Shown here: piece after piece, positions 18,984 to 27,957 of the stretch
Layout: each line of letters starts with the position of its first letter
Position numbering within the stretch: the first letter of the stretch is position 1
Source of the DNA: Magnetospirillum sp. WYHS-4
GTDB lineage: Bacteria; Pseudomonadota; Alphaproteobacteria; Rhodospirillales; GLO-3
DNA length: 50,454 bases
NCBI GenBank assembly: GCA_039908345.1
Contig: JAMOBD010000014.1
Location: 1 to 50,454, forward strand
Direction: 5' to 3'
Program-made: the position numbers and the translations under genes
Notes under the pieces: model-generated
Seen by the model: only the letters and a program-made list of their open reading frames with translations
What the model was told of the DNA's origin: nothing
The model's database searches: none

Positions 18984-19118
18984 ATGAGCAAGATCCTGCG
19001 CCCGCTGACGGTGTTCCTCCTGGTGTTCGGCCTGGCCGCGGTGGCGGGCTGCGGTCGCAAGGGCAAGATCCAGTACCTGCCCGGCGAGAAGCCGCCGCAG
19101 GAATATCCCAGCGAATAG
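18984..19118 (+). CDS. lptM: Small lipoprotein, LptM/YifL-like
   Basis: A 44-residue protein starting MSKILRPLTVFLL with a lipobox V-A-G-C at residues 20-23, followed by GRKGKIQYLPGEKPP. Short lipoproteins between argH and lysA are typical in proteobacteria. E. coli LptM (YifL) assists maturation of the LPS-translocon protein LptD. It starts 5 bp after the argH stop, with GGGAGAGTGACGAG upstream, and ends 11 bp before lysA, so it is in the operon. The role is inferred from position and form. Confidence 0.85.
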   Translation: MSKILRPLTVFLLVFGLAAVAGCGRKGKIQYLPGEKPPQEYPSE

Positions 19119-19129
19119 GACCGGGCGCC

Positions 19130-20395
19130 ATGGACCATTTCGAATACCGTTCCGGCCGCCTGTGCGCGGAGGATGTGACCATCGACGCGATCGCGGAAGC
19201 GGTCGGCACGCCCTTCTACTGCTATTCCTCCGCCACCCTGGAACGCCACTACCGGGCCTACGCGGAAGCCTTCGCGGATATGCCGGCCACCGTCTGCTAT
19301 GCGGTCAAGGCCAATCCCAACCTGGCGGTGATCCGCAGCCTGACCCGTCTGGGGGCGGGCGCCGACGTGGTGTCGGGCGGCGAGATGAAGCGGGCGCTGG
19401 CGGCCGGCGTCTTGCCGGCGCGCATCGTCTTTTCCGGCGTCGGCAAGAGCCGGGACGAACTGGCCCTCGCCCTGGACGCCGGCATCTTGCAGATCAACGT
19501 GGAATCCGAACCGGAACTGGCGGCGCTGTCGGAGATCGCCGAGGCCAAGGGCGTGAAGGCGCCGGTGGCGGTCCGGGTCAACCCGGATATCGACGCCGGC
19601 ACCCACGAAAAGATCACCACCGGCCGGCGCGAGAACAAATTCGGCATCGAATGGACCCGCGCCCACGAGGTCTATTCGCGGGCCCGCGCCATGCCGGGCC
19701 TGGAGGTGGTGGGGGCGGCTGTCCATATCGGCTCGCAGTTGCTGGACCTTCAGCCCTACCGCGAGGCCTACGTCCGGCTCCGCGACCTGGTCGCCATGCT
19801 GCGGGCCGACGGCCACGCCATCCGCAACCTGGACCTGGGCGGTGGCCTGGGCGTTCCCTACCAGGGCGAGATCGCGCCCTCGCCGGCCGATTACGCCCAG
19901 GTGGTGCGCGAGGTCTTCCGGGGCGTCGAGGGCAACCTGATCCTGGAACCCGGCCGCTCGATCGTCGGCAACGCCGGTGTGCTGGTGGCGCGGGTGCTCT
20001 ATATCAAGGAAGGGGCCACCCGCCGGTTCGTCATCCTGGATGCGGCCATGAACGACCTGATCCGCCCCGCCATGTACGGCGCCCGCCATGCCATCGTCCC
20101 GGTCGCGGAACCCAAGACCGGGACACGCTTCGCCGACGTGGACGTGGTGGGGCCGGTCTGCGAGTCGGGCGACACTTTCGCCAAGGAAGTCGCCCTGCCG
20201 CCGCTGAAGGCGGGCGATCTGGTGGCGCTGCGGACCGCCGGGGCCTATGGCGCGGCGATGGCTTCCATGTACAACGCCCGCGCCCTGACGCCCGAGGTGA
20301 TGGTGCGGGGCGGCGACTTCGCCCTGGTGCGGGACCGGATCACGGTCGACGACATGCTGGCGCGGGAAAAGACGCCGGCCTGGCTGGAGGGCTAG
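19130..20395 (+). CDS. lysA: Diaminopimelate decarboxylase
   Basis: A 421-residue fold-type III PLP enzyme that decarboxylates meso-diaminopimelate to lysine. It shows the PLP lysine in YAVKANPNL (near residue 63), VHIGSQ, the glycine loop DLGGGLGVPY, EPGRSIVGNAG and the C-terminal CESGDTF and GAYGAAMAS motifs. Length is normal. It lies in the argH-lptM-lysA run, and its TAG is immediately followed by the ATG of the next gene (TAGATG), indicating translational coupling. Confidence 0.97.
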   Translation: MDHFEYRSGRLCAEDVTIDAIAEAVGTPFYCYSSATLERHYRAYAEAFADMPATVCYAVKANPNLAVIRSLTRLGAGADVVSGGEMKRALAAGVLPARIVFSGVGKSRDELALALDAGILQINVESEPELAALSEIAEAKGVKAPVAVRVNPDIDAGTHEKITTGRRENKFGIEWTRAHEVYSRARAMPGLEVVGAAVHIGSQLLDLQPYREAYVRLRDLVAMLRADGHAIRNLDLGGGLGVPYQGEIAPSPADYAQVVREVFRGVEGNLILEPGRSIVGNAGVLVARVLYIKEGATRRFVILDAAMNDLIRPAMYGARHAIVPVAEPKTGTRFADVDVVGPVCESGDTFAKEVALPPLKAGDLVALRTAGAYGAAMASMYNARALTPEVMVRGGDFALVRDRITVDDMLAREKTPAWLEG

Positions 20396-22759
20396 ATGAC
20401 TCCGCCGCTCCTCCTGGGAGTGGCGCGTCTCGTCCTCCTCTGGGAGCGGCTGTGGCCCCGGCTGTGGCCGGGAGTCGGCATCGCCGCTTTGTTTCTTGCC
20501 CTGGCTTGGTTCGATGTCCTGCCGCGGTTGCCGGGATGGCTGCATGCCTTGGTCCTGGGCGTCTTCGCCATCGCTTTCGGCTTTGTTTCATGGCGGGGGC
20601 TGAGGGATTTTGGCCTTGCCTCCGAGGCCGAGGCCCGCGCCCGTTTGGAGCGGGACAGCGCCCTGGATCACCACATGCTGACGGCCCTCGACGATCGATT
20701 GGCGGCCGGGCGGGGCGATCCGGTCGCGGAGACCCTGTGGGCCACCCATCGCCGCCGCCTTCTGGAGCGCCTGCCCGCCCTGAGGCTGAAGGCCCCGGCG
20801 CCCGGCCTTGCCCGCCACGATCCGCGGGCCTTGCGTGCCGCCGTGCTGCTGCTCCTGGTGACGGGGGGCGTGGTGGCCGGCGACGAGACGTCGATGCGCT
20901 TGGGCCGGGCTCTTTCTCCCCCCTTGCTTCCACCCGGCTTGCCGCCCACGGTCGATCTTTGGATTTCCCCCCCTCCCTATACCGGACGGCCGGTTCTTCA
21001 TCTGACGCCAAGCCCGCGGCAGATCTTCGAGGTGCCCGAGGGCAGCACCCTGATGGCCCAAGTGGGGGGGCTCGATGCGGCGCCATCGCTCAAGGTGGGG
21101 GGCATGGTCCTGCCTTCCGCCTCGCTGGGCCTGGGCAGCTACCGGGTCGAGGGCGTCATCGCGGGCGGCGACTCTCTGACGCTGTCGCGCGGCCTGCGCG
21201 AACTGGGCCACTGGTCGTACCGCCTGATTCCCGATGAGCCGCCCGCGGTGCGGCTTGCCGGACCGCCGAAGGCCACCGAGCGCGCCCGGTTGCGCTTGGC
21301 CTATGCGGCGTCCGACGACTACGGCGTGGTGCGCGTCAAGACGCTGATCCGGCGCGGCGGCGAAGAATTCGAAGCCATTCTGCCCATGGCCGGGCGGCGG
21401 ACCGAGGTGCAGGGGGTGGGAGTATTGGACCTCACTGCCCATCCCTGGGCGGGATTGCCGGTCCAGGTGGTTCTGGTCGCTGTCGATGCGGCGGGCAAGA
21501 CGGGCCGGAGCTCGCCGGCCGAGACGGTCCTGCCGGAACGCGACTTCCGCCATCCCCTGGCGCGCTTCCTGGTCGAGCAGCGCAAGCGCCTGGGCGATTC
21601 CGATCCGGAAGTCCGGCATCAGGTGGCAGAGGCCTTGGGGCGCTTGGCGCTTGAACCGGATCGCTACGCGGGCGACGTGGTGGTCCACCTGGCTCTGGGG
21701 GTCGGTCGGGCGCGACTGCTGCTCGACACGGAGGACGATGCCGTGCTCACGGTGCGTGCCCTGCTCTGGAGCACGGCCCTGCGGCTGGAGGAAGGCGGAC
21801 TCGGCCAGGCCGAACAGGATTTGGCGCGCATCGCCGACCAGATTCGCCAGGCCCTGGAAAAGGGTGACGGCCTGGATGGCCTGTCCGAGCAACTGAAGAA
21901 CAGCCTGGACCAATATCTGTCTGCCCTGGCCCAGGAACTGCAACGCCAGAACCTGGAAGGCCTGCCCCAGGTGCCGGGCACGCGGACGGTGGACGCCGAT
22001 TTCTTGCGCCGCATGGTGGACGAGATCGCCCAGTTGGCGAGGAGCGGCAACCGCGAGGCCGCGGAGCGGCGGTTGGCCGAACTGCAAGGCATGCTGCAGG
22101 GCTTGGCGGCTCAGATGCGTACGCCGGAGGGCCGCGCCCGCCTGGCGGAGGCGGCCCGTATCCTCGGGGCAATGAAGGGTTTGGCGGAACGCCAGAAGCG
22201 GATTCTCGACCGCAGTTACGAGGCCCTGCGGGGTCGGAAGGACGAATTCGCCGCCCGTCGCGACCGGCCCCCGCCCGATTTCGAGGAACTGGCCTCCGGA
22301 CAGGAAGGATTGCGGCGCGAGTTGGAAGAAATGGCGGGCAAGGCGCGCAAGCTGCTGGGCGAACTGCCAGCGTCGATGGACGAAGCCGATACCGCCATGG
22401 CCGCCGCCGTCGGAGCCCTGGCTGGCCGCGACCTGGAAAAGGCGGTCGACGCGGAAGGCAAGGCTCTGGAAGCCCTGCGCAAATCCCAGGAAGGCCTATC
22501 CGGCATGGTGGCGCGCCGCGAAGGGAACATGCCCGGCCTGACCGGGGCCCCTCCGGGCGGCTTGCAAGATCCCTTCGGCCGCCAAGCCGGGCAGGGGCCG
22601 GGGGCGGGTTCGGCGGTCGACGACGGGATGAAACTGCCGGGGGCGGCCGATCTCGCCCGCTCCCGCGCCATTCTCGACGAACTGAGGCGGCGGGCTGGCG
22701 ATCCGTCCCGTCCCCTCGTCGAGCGGGATTACATCGACCGCCTGTTGCGGCGGTTCTGA
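20396..22759 (+). CDS. DUF4175 / TIGR02302-type alphaproteobacterial protein
   Basis: A large 787-residue protein of an alphaproteobacterial family of unknown function. Two transmembrane helices lie near residues 22-62, and a third hydrophobic segment near 140-160. A beta-rich periplasmic-like region follows (about 170-390), then a long charged helical and probably coiled-coil region (about 395-700), and a Gly/Pro-rich segment before a conserved-looking end (RDYIDRLLRRF). Members of this family are usually next to lysA, as here. It is probably an envelope protein. It starts directly after the lysA stop with no gap. Confidence 0.82.
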   Translation: MTPPLLLGVARLVLLWERLWPRLWPGVGIAALFLALAWFDVLPRLPGWLHALVLGVFAIAFGFVSWRGLRDFGLASEAEARARLERDSALDHHMLTALDDRLAAGRGDPVAETLWATHRRRLLERLPALRLKAPAPGLARHDPRALRAAVLLLLVTGGVVAGDETSMRLGRALSPPLLPPGLPPTVDLWISPPPYTGRPVLHLTPSPRQIFEVPEGSTLMAQVGGLDAAPSLKVGGMVLPSASLGLGSYRVEGVIAGGDSLTLSRGLRELGHWSYRLIPDEPPAVRLAGPPKATERARLRLAYAASDDYGVVRVKTLIRRGGEEFEAILPMAGRRTEVQGVGVLDLTAHPWAGLPVQVVLVAVDAAGKTGRSSPAETVLPERDFRHPLARFLVEQRKRLGDSDPEVRHQVAEALGRLALEPDRYAGDVVVHLALGVGRARLLLDTEDDAVLTVRALLWSTALRLEEGGLGQAEQDLARIADQIRQALEKGDGLDGLSEQLKNSLDQYLSALAQELQRQNLEGLPQVPGTRTVDADFLRRMVDEIAQLARSGNREAAERRLAELQGMLQGLAAQMRTPEGRARLAEAARILGAMKGLAERQKRILDRSYEALRGRKDEFAARRDRPPPDFEELASGQEGLRRELEEMAGKARKLLGELPASMDEADTAMAAAVGALAGRDLEKAVDAEGKALEALRKSQEGLSGMVARREGNMPGLTGAPPGGLQDPFGRQAGQGPGAGSAVDDGMKLPGAADLARSRAILDELRRRAGDPSRPLVERDYIDRLLRRF

Positions 22760-22873
22760 GGGATAATTCACCTCGTTGTCATTGGAACCCGCTTCCTATC
22801 CATTGTAGGATTCCGTAGCAATCCGGGCGACGATCCGGAAAAGGGGGATGCTCTTGCCGCGGGAAAAGACACG

Positions 22874-23377
22874 ATGGGCAGAATCTTGCCGCCACCCCAG
22901 GGATTGGATGCCGACGAGATCGCCACTGAAGAAGGGTTGTTGGCCGCCATCGAGCGCGCAGTCGTCAACCTGGAGGCTGCGAGGAGCGAGGGGCGGAAGA
23001 TCTCCCGTGACGAAATCCGGCTGATTTCCTTTCTGGCCGCCGAGGTCCGGCGCCGGCTCGACGGCCTTACGTCCGCCCAGCACGACGAATTCCTGCACAT
23101 TCGCGAGCAGGCCCAGTTCCGCGAGATGGAATCGCGGGTCAGGGATATGGCCAGTGAAATCGATGCCTTCGTTTCCGTTGCCGACACGGGGCACAGCCAG
23201 TTCCGGTTCTCGCGCATCAACGAACTGGAACTGGAAATCCGCGGCTTGGCCGTCAGCCTGGAAAGGGACCCCGAAAAATACGAACCGCTCCTGGGGCAGA
23301 TCGGCTCCTTGGTCCACCGCCTGAAGGAAGTCAGAAGCCGCGGTCCCCTGTTCAGCGGCCTTAAGGATTTCGGCTAA
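22874..23377 (+). CDS. Hypothetical coiled-coil protein
   Basis: A 167-residue, soluble, highly charged helical protein of no family I recognise. The region 20-110 is rich in Glu, Arg and Leu with heptad-like spacing. No signal peptide, membrane segment or cysteine motif is seen. It is separated from the DUF4175 gene by 114 bp and lacks a strong Shine-Dalgarno. Codon use matches the neighbours, which supports a real gene. Confidence 0.7.
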   Translation: MGRILPPPQGLDADEIATEEGLLAAIERAVVNLEAARSEGRKISRDEIRLISFLAAEVRRRLDGLTSAQHDEFLHIREQAQFREMESRVRDMASEIDAFVSVADTGHSQFRFSRINELELEIRGLAVSLERDPEKYEPLLGQIGSLVHRLKEVRSRGPLFSGLKDFG

Positions 23378-23391
23378 GGCGACTGCGTCTT

Positions 23392-23418
23392 TGGCGGAAT
23401 CGCGTCGTCGATCCGCCA
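23392..23418. terminator. Possible bidirectional terminator between convergent genes
   Basis: TGGCGGA (23392-23398) and TCCGCCA (23412-23418) form a 7-bp stem between the stops of the coiled-coil gene and phaC. There is no clear T-tract, so the call rests mainly on position. Confidence 0.35.
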
Positions 23419-23433
23419 GGAAGACGGGCGCGC

Positions 23434-25248
23434 CTAGACGATCCGCGCCTTGACGTAGGGGCCCGGAGCGTCGTCCAGGACCTTCAGCTTACCCTTGCCG
23501 GGGACGCGCGCCGGGACCGGCTTCTTGCCGGCATGCTTCTTTACCCAGGCATCCCAGTCGGGCCACCAGGAACCGTCGGTCTGCGTGGTGCCGGCGAACC
23601 AGTCGTCGGCATTTCTGCCGGGCTTCTTGTCGCTGGTCCAATAGCAGTACTTGCCGGCGGCCGGCGGGTTGATGACGCCCGCGATGTGTCCGGAGGCGGA
23701 CAAGACGAAGCGCATCGGCCCCTTGAAGAACTGGGTCGCCTGGTAGGTGGACTTCCAAGGCGCGATGTGGTCGTCGCGGGTGGACAGGAAGTAGGACGGC
23801 GTCTTGACGGTGCGCAGGTCGATATCGACCCCGTCCAGCGTGATGCCGCCCGGCTCGATGAGCTTGTTTTCCAGGTACATCTTGCGCAGGTAGAAGCTGT
23901 GCATCTTCTCGGGCATGCGGGTCGAATCCGAGTTCCAGTACAGCAGATCGAAGGGGAAGGGGTCCTTGCCCAGCAGGTAGTTGTTGACCACGAACGACCA
24001 GATCAGGTCGTTGGCGCGCAGCATGTTGAACGTGGTCGCCATCTCGCTGCCTTCGAGGTAGCCGCGCTCGGCCATCTTCTCCTCGATGCCGGCGATCTGA
24101 TCCTCATCGATGAAGACCGCCAATTCGCCCGCGTCGGTGAAGTCCAGCATGGTGGTGAAGAAGGTCGCCGACTTGATGCGGTCGTCGCCCTTGGCGGTCA
24201 TGTAGGCGAGCGTCGATGCCAACAGGGTGCCGCCGATGCAATAGCCGATGGCGTTGACGTGATCCTCGCCGGTCGCCTTCTGGACGGCCTCGATGGCCGC
24301 CAGGGGGCCTTCCTTCATGTAGGCGGTGAAATCCTTGTCGCGCAGCGTCTCGTCCGGGTTGACCCAGGAAATGACGAACACCGTATGGCCCTGGTCGACC
24401 GCCCACTTGATGAAGGAGTTCTTCTCGCGCAGGTCCAGGATGTAGAACTTGTTGATCCAGGGGGGGACGATCAGCAACGGCGCCTGGACCACCGTCTCGG
24501 TGGTCGGGTTGTACTGGATCAGCTCCATCAGGTCGTTGCGAAAGACGATCTTGCCCGGCGTGTTGGCGACGTTGCCGCCCACCTGGAACGCATCGTAGTC
24601 GGTCATGCTGATCGCCAGGCGGCCCTTGCCGCGTTCCAGGTCGTCCAGCAGGTTCTTAAGGCCGTTGACCAGATTCTCGCCTTTGCTTTCCAAGGTGACG
24701 CGCAGCACCTCGGGATTGGTCATCACGAAGTTGCTGGGCGACATGGCGTCGATGAACTGGCGGGTGTAGAAGTCGACCTTCTGGGCGTCCTTGCCCTCCA
24801 TTCCGTCCACATCGACGACCGTCGAGCGCATCCAGCGCGAGGTCAGAAGGTAGGACTGCTTGATATAGTTGAAGACCTCGTTCTCCGTCCACTCCTGGTC
24901 CTTGAAGCGGCGATCGGCCTTGTCGGGCTCGATGACCGGTGCGGACTCCTGGCCGAAAAAGCGGCTGGTCGTGGACTGCCAGAGCTTCAGGTAGTCCTGC
25001 CAGAGCGACATCTGGGCCTGCACCAGCTTGGCCGGATCGGTCATCAGGCGCGACGTCATGTCCATGAAGGCGCTGCCGATGTTCAGGGGATCGGATACGC
25101 CGAATCCGGAACCGTTGCCGCCCTGGGCAGCCTGGCGGGCCAGGAACTCGGTGACGAGGCGCTGGCTGCGGCTGGCGATTTCCGCCATGTTGCGCACGAG
25201 ATCCTCGGGATCGGGAGTGGGGGCGGGCGTGCCGGTCTGCTCGGCCAT
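23434..25248 (-). CDS. phaC: Class I poly(3-hydroxyalkanoate) synthase
   Basis: A 604-residue enzyme that polymerises 3-hydroxyacyl-CoA into polyester granules. The lipase-like box carries the catalytic Cys337 in GYCIGGT, with Asp492 in STRDDHIAPW and His521 in SGHIAG completing the triad. The N-terminal PhaC domain (about 95-270) includes WTENEVFNYIKQSYLL. Length and the lack of a phaE partner mark it as class I. The start MAEQTG is chosen because AGAGGAT lies upstream; the longer in-frame start has an Arg/Cys-rich extension unlike the family. No phaA, phaB or phasin gene is adjacent. Confidence 0.96.
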   Translation of the reverse strand: MAEQTGTPAPTPDPEDLVRNMAEIASRSQRLVTEFLARQAAQGGNGSGFGVSDPLNIGSAFMDMTSRLMTDPAKLVQAQMSLWQDYLKLWQSTTSRFFGQESAPVIEPDKADRRFKDQEWTENEVFNYIKQSYLLTSRWMRSTVVDVDGMEGKDAQKVDFYTRQFIDAMSPSNFVMTNPEVLRVTLESKGENLVNGLKNLLDDLERGKGRLAISMTDYDAFQVGGNVANTPGKIVFRNDLMELIQYNPTTETVVQAPLLIVPPWINKFYILDLREKNSFIKWAVDQGHTVFVISWVNPDETLRDKDFTAYMKEGPLAAIEAVQKATGEDHVNAIGYCIGGTLLASTLAYMTAKGDDRIKSATFFTTMLDFTDAGELAVFIDEDQIAGIEEKMAERGYLEGSEMATTFNMLRANDLIWSFVVNNYLLGKDPFPFDLLYWNSDSTRMPEKMHSFYLRKMYLENKLIEPGGITLDGVDIDLRTVKTPSYFLSTRDDHIAPWKSTYQATQFFKGPMRFVLSASGHIAGVINPPAAGKYCYWTSDKKPGRNADDWFAGTTQTDGSWWPDWDAWVKKHAGKKPVPARVPGKGKLKVLDDAPGPYVKARIV

Positions 25249-25575
25249 GGGGCGGCGATCCTCTTTGCGAAAGACGAACGGGAACCCCGGGCCGCCGCAC
25301 CGACGCGATTCGCACCGGACACCATGGCGGCGGGACACGGAAGCCCCCTTGCATCACGGGGGCAGTCTACCGTTTCGGGGCTTCCTCGGCAAAGGTTTTT
25401 TGCACTGCACAATGGCCCTTGGGCGCGGCGGGCAAAGGGGAAGGGCCGGGGCCTTGTTCCGGTTCGCCGTCCCTGCCGGGATGTCGCCTGCCGCGCTGCG
25501 ATGCAAAGGCGTTGTATGATCGTCCAACTCCGGTATAGTGCCGCTGACCAAGGTGCGGAAGCAGCGGAGCGGGCG

Positions 25576-26631
25576 ATGATGGGGGTTTACAGACTGGCTT
25601 TCCTGGCTGCCTCGGTGGCGGTTCTTGGCCTTTCGGCTTGCTCCAGCGTGCCCGACGCGATCAACCCCGTCGAGTGGTACAAGGGGGCGGTGGGCGACGA
25701 GGACAAGGGTGTCGATGCGCCCGCCCCGGCTTCCGCCCAGGCCGAGCAGATGGACAAGGCCGCCAAGGACGTCAAACAGCGGGATTTCCCGACTCTCGAG
25801 TCGGTTCCCGAACGGTCTCTCGGCAAGGCGGCCAAGCCATCGGGGAACTCCAGCGGCGGCGGACTGTCGGGTGACGGCGCCGGACGGCGCTATGCCTCCG
25901 ATTCCATTGCCCGCCAGGGCGATGCCGTCTCCTCCTTGGATGCCGAGGGGGTCGCTGCGGTCGAACAGCGCACCGCAACCATCAAGGCGGCCGGAGCCGC
26001 TCCGGCGCCCACCGCCCCGGCAACCGCCGGGACGCCGGCCGCGGCCATGCCTCAGGCGACGGCCTTGCCGCCCAGTTCGCCCAAGCCGATGACCGTCATG
26101 GAAGCCTACCAGGCCGCCTTGGCCCAGACCCGCCCCAATCCGCAAGGTGCGGCGCCGGCCTATGCGGCGCCCGCTTCCGGCGACTACGGCACGGTGGTGG
26201 TCGGCGGCGGCGGCATCGAAGGGGGCACGGCCGCCATGCCCATGGCGGCCGGCCAAGCCGGGATGCCCTCGGCGGGCATGATCCGCATCGCCACCATTCA
26301 GTTCGGTGACGGTTCGACCAGCCTGGACGACACCGACCGTCAGGTCCTGCGTCAAGTCCGCGCCCTGCACAAGCAGCACGGCGGCCGCATCCACGTGATC
26401 GGCCATTCCAGCAGCCGTACCCGTTCCATGACCCCGGAACAGCACCAGCAGGTCAATCGCCGACTGTCCGACCAGCGTGCCGGCGCGGTGGCCCAGGAAC
26501 TGGGGCGCCTGGGCGTGTCCTCGGGGGCCATCAGCACCGAGGCGCGCGGCGACGCCGAACCGGTCTTCTACGAAGTCATGCCGACCGGCGAGGCCGGCAA
26601 CCGCCGAGCCGAAGTGTTTCTCGCCTACTGA
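25576..26631 (+). CDS. OmpA-domain lipoprotein
   Basis: A 351-residue envelope protein. The signal peptide ends at a lipobox (GLSAC, Cys22), so it should be lipid-anchored. A long low-complexity Ala/Pro/Gly region (about 40-235) follows. The C-terminal 110 residues are an OmpA-like peptidoglycan-binding domain: IQFGDGSTSLDDTDRQVL, NRRLSDQRAGAVAQEL and the final NRRAEVFLAY. It probably links the outer membrane to the cell wall. Two adjacent ATGs (25576 and 25579) could start it; GGAGCGGGCG precedes them. Confidence 0.88.
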   Translation: MMGVYRLAFLAASVAVLGLSACSSVPDAINPVEWYKGAVGDEDKGVDAPAPASAQAEQMDKAAKDVKQRDFPTLESVPERSLGKAAKPSGNSSGGGLSGDGAGRRYASDSIARQGDAVSSLDAEGVAAVEQRTATIKAAGAAPAPTAPATAGTPAAAMPQATALPPSSPKPMTVMEAYQAALAQTRPNPQGAAPAYAAPASGDYGTVVVGGGGIEGGTAAMPMAAGQAGMPSAGMIRIATIQFGDGSTSLDDTDRQVLRQVRALHKQHGGRIHVIGHSSSRTRSMTPEQHQQVNRRLSDQRAGAVAQELGRLGVSSGAISTEARGDAEPVFYEVMPTGEAGNRRAEVFLAY

Positions 26632-26640
26632 GCCCCTCGA

Positions 26641-26705
26641 CGGGCGGCCCTCCACCCTGTAGAAGGACTGACGGCCGCCCGGAAACGGGACCGGCAGCCG
26701 GTCCC
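26641..26705 (+). repeat. Two hairpins between the OmpA lipoprotein gene and alaC
   Basis: CGGGCGGCC (26641-26649) pairs with GGCCGCCCG (26673-26681), and GGGACCGG (26687-26694) with CCGGTCCC (26698-26705, 3-nt loop). Neither has a T-tract. They may terminate the upstream transcript or structure the alaC leader. Confidence 0.45.
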
Positions 26706-26739
26706 CTGTGTCACCCAAGGATGAAGTCGGACCCTACCC

Positions 26740-27957
26740 ATGCAACAGGATTTCTATCGCATCCGCCGCCTGCCCCCCTACGTGTTCGCCGAAGTGAACG
26801 CCATGAAGGCACGGGCCCGGGCCGCAGGGGAGGACATCATCGACTTCGGCATGGGCAACCCGGACCAGCCGACGCCGCAGCATATCTGCGAGAAGATGAA
26901 GGAGGCGGTGGACAACCCCAAGGCCCACCGCTATTCCATGTCGCGCGGCATCCCCGGCTTGCGCAAGGCATTATCCGGCTATTACGCCCGGCGCTTCGGC
27001 GTCGACATCGATCCCGAAAGCGAGACCATCGTCACCCTGGGGTCCAAGGAAGGCCTGGCCAATCTGGCCTCCGCCATTTCCAGTCCCGGCGACGTGATGC
27101 TGGTGCCCAATCCCAGCTATCCCATCCATCCCTTCGGCTTCATCATCGCCGGCGCCACGGTGCGCAACATCCCGGTGCGCGCCGATGCCGAACTGCTGAA
27201 GGCCCTGGAACGCGCCGTTCAGCACAGCGTGCCCAAGCCGGTGGCGGTGGTGCTCAACTACCCCAACAACCCGACATGCGAACTGGCGACCGTCGATTTC
27301 TACGCCCAGGTGGTCGATTTCTGCCGCTTCCACGGCATCTACATCCTGTCCGACCTCGCCTATGGCGAGATCTACTTCGATGGCAACCCGCCGCCTTCCA
27401 TTTTGCAGGTTCCGGGCGCCAAGGACGTGGCGGTCGAGTTCACCTCCATGAGCAAGACCTACTCCATGCCCGGCTGGCGCATCGGCTTCGCGGCCGGCAA
27501 CAAGGCCCTGATCGCGGCCCTGGGGCGCATCAAGTCGTACCTGGACTACGGCGCCTTCACGCCCATCCAGGTGGCGGCCACGGCGGCGCTGAACGGTCCG
27601 CAGGACTGCGTGGAAGGCTTCCGCCAACTGTACCGGGAACGGCGCGACGTGCTGATCCAGGGTCTGGACCAAGCCGGCTGGGACGTGCCTTCGCCGCCCG
27701 CCACCATGTTCGCCTGGGCGCCCATTCCGCCGGCCTTCCAGCACTTGGGCTCCCTGGAGTTCTCCAAGCTCCTGCTGCGCGAGGCCAAGGTGGCCGTGGC
27801 GCCCGGCATCGGCTTCGGCGAGCACGGAGACAACTTCGTTCGCTTCGGCCTGGTCGAGAACGTGCACCGCATCCGCCAGGCCAACCGCAGCATCAAGTCA
27901 TTCCTGCACAATTACGAAAAGGTCCTGCAGGACGCCGAAAGGAAGAAGACGGCATGA
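26740..27957 (+). CDS. alaC: Alanine-forming aminotransferase, AlaC type
   Basis: A 405-residue class I aminotransferase very similar in pattern to E. coli AlaC (YfdZ): IRRLPPYVF near the start, EDIIDFGMGNPD, SKEGLANL, VPNPSYPIH, the Schiff-base lysine K239 in SMSKTYSMPGWRIGF, and RIKSYLDYGAFTPIQVAA. AlaC transfers amino groups between glutamate and pyruvate; related enzymes act as LL-diaminopimelate aminotransferases, so substrate is not certain. Its TGA overlaps the hom ATG (ATGA). The alaC-hom pair is common in alphaproteobacteria. Confidence 0.9.
   Translation: MQQDFYRIRRLPPYVFAEVNAMKARARAAGEDIIDFGMGNPDQPTPQHICEKMKEAVDNPKAHRYSMSRGIPGLRKALSGYYARRFGVDIDPESETIVTLGSKEGLANLASAISSPGDVMLVPNPSYPIHPFGFIIAGATVRNIPVRADAELLKALERAVQHSVPKPVAVVLNYPNNPTCELATVDFYAQVVDFCRFHGIYILSDLAYGEIYFDGNPPPSILQVPGAKDVAVEFTSMSKTYSMPGWRIGFAAGNKALIAALGRIKSYLDYGAFTPIQVAATAALNGPQDCVEGFRQLYRERRDVLIQGLDQAGWDVPSPPATMFAWAPIPPAFQHLGSLEFSKLLLREAKVAVAPGIGFGEHGDNFVRFGLVENVHRIRQANRSIKSFLHNYEKVLQDAERKKTA

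Noticed and set aside
23533-25575. In-frame extension upstream of the OmpA lipoprotein, opposite phaC
   Set aside because: phaC is certain on the minus strand, and the lipoprotein signal peptide begins at 25576.
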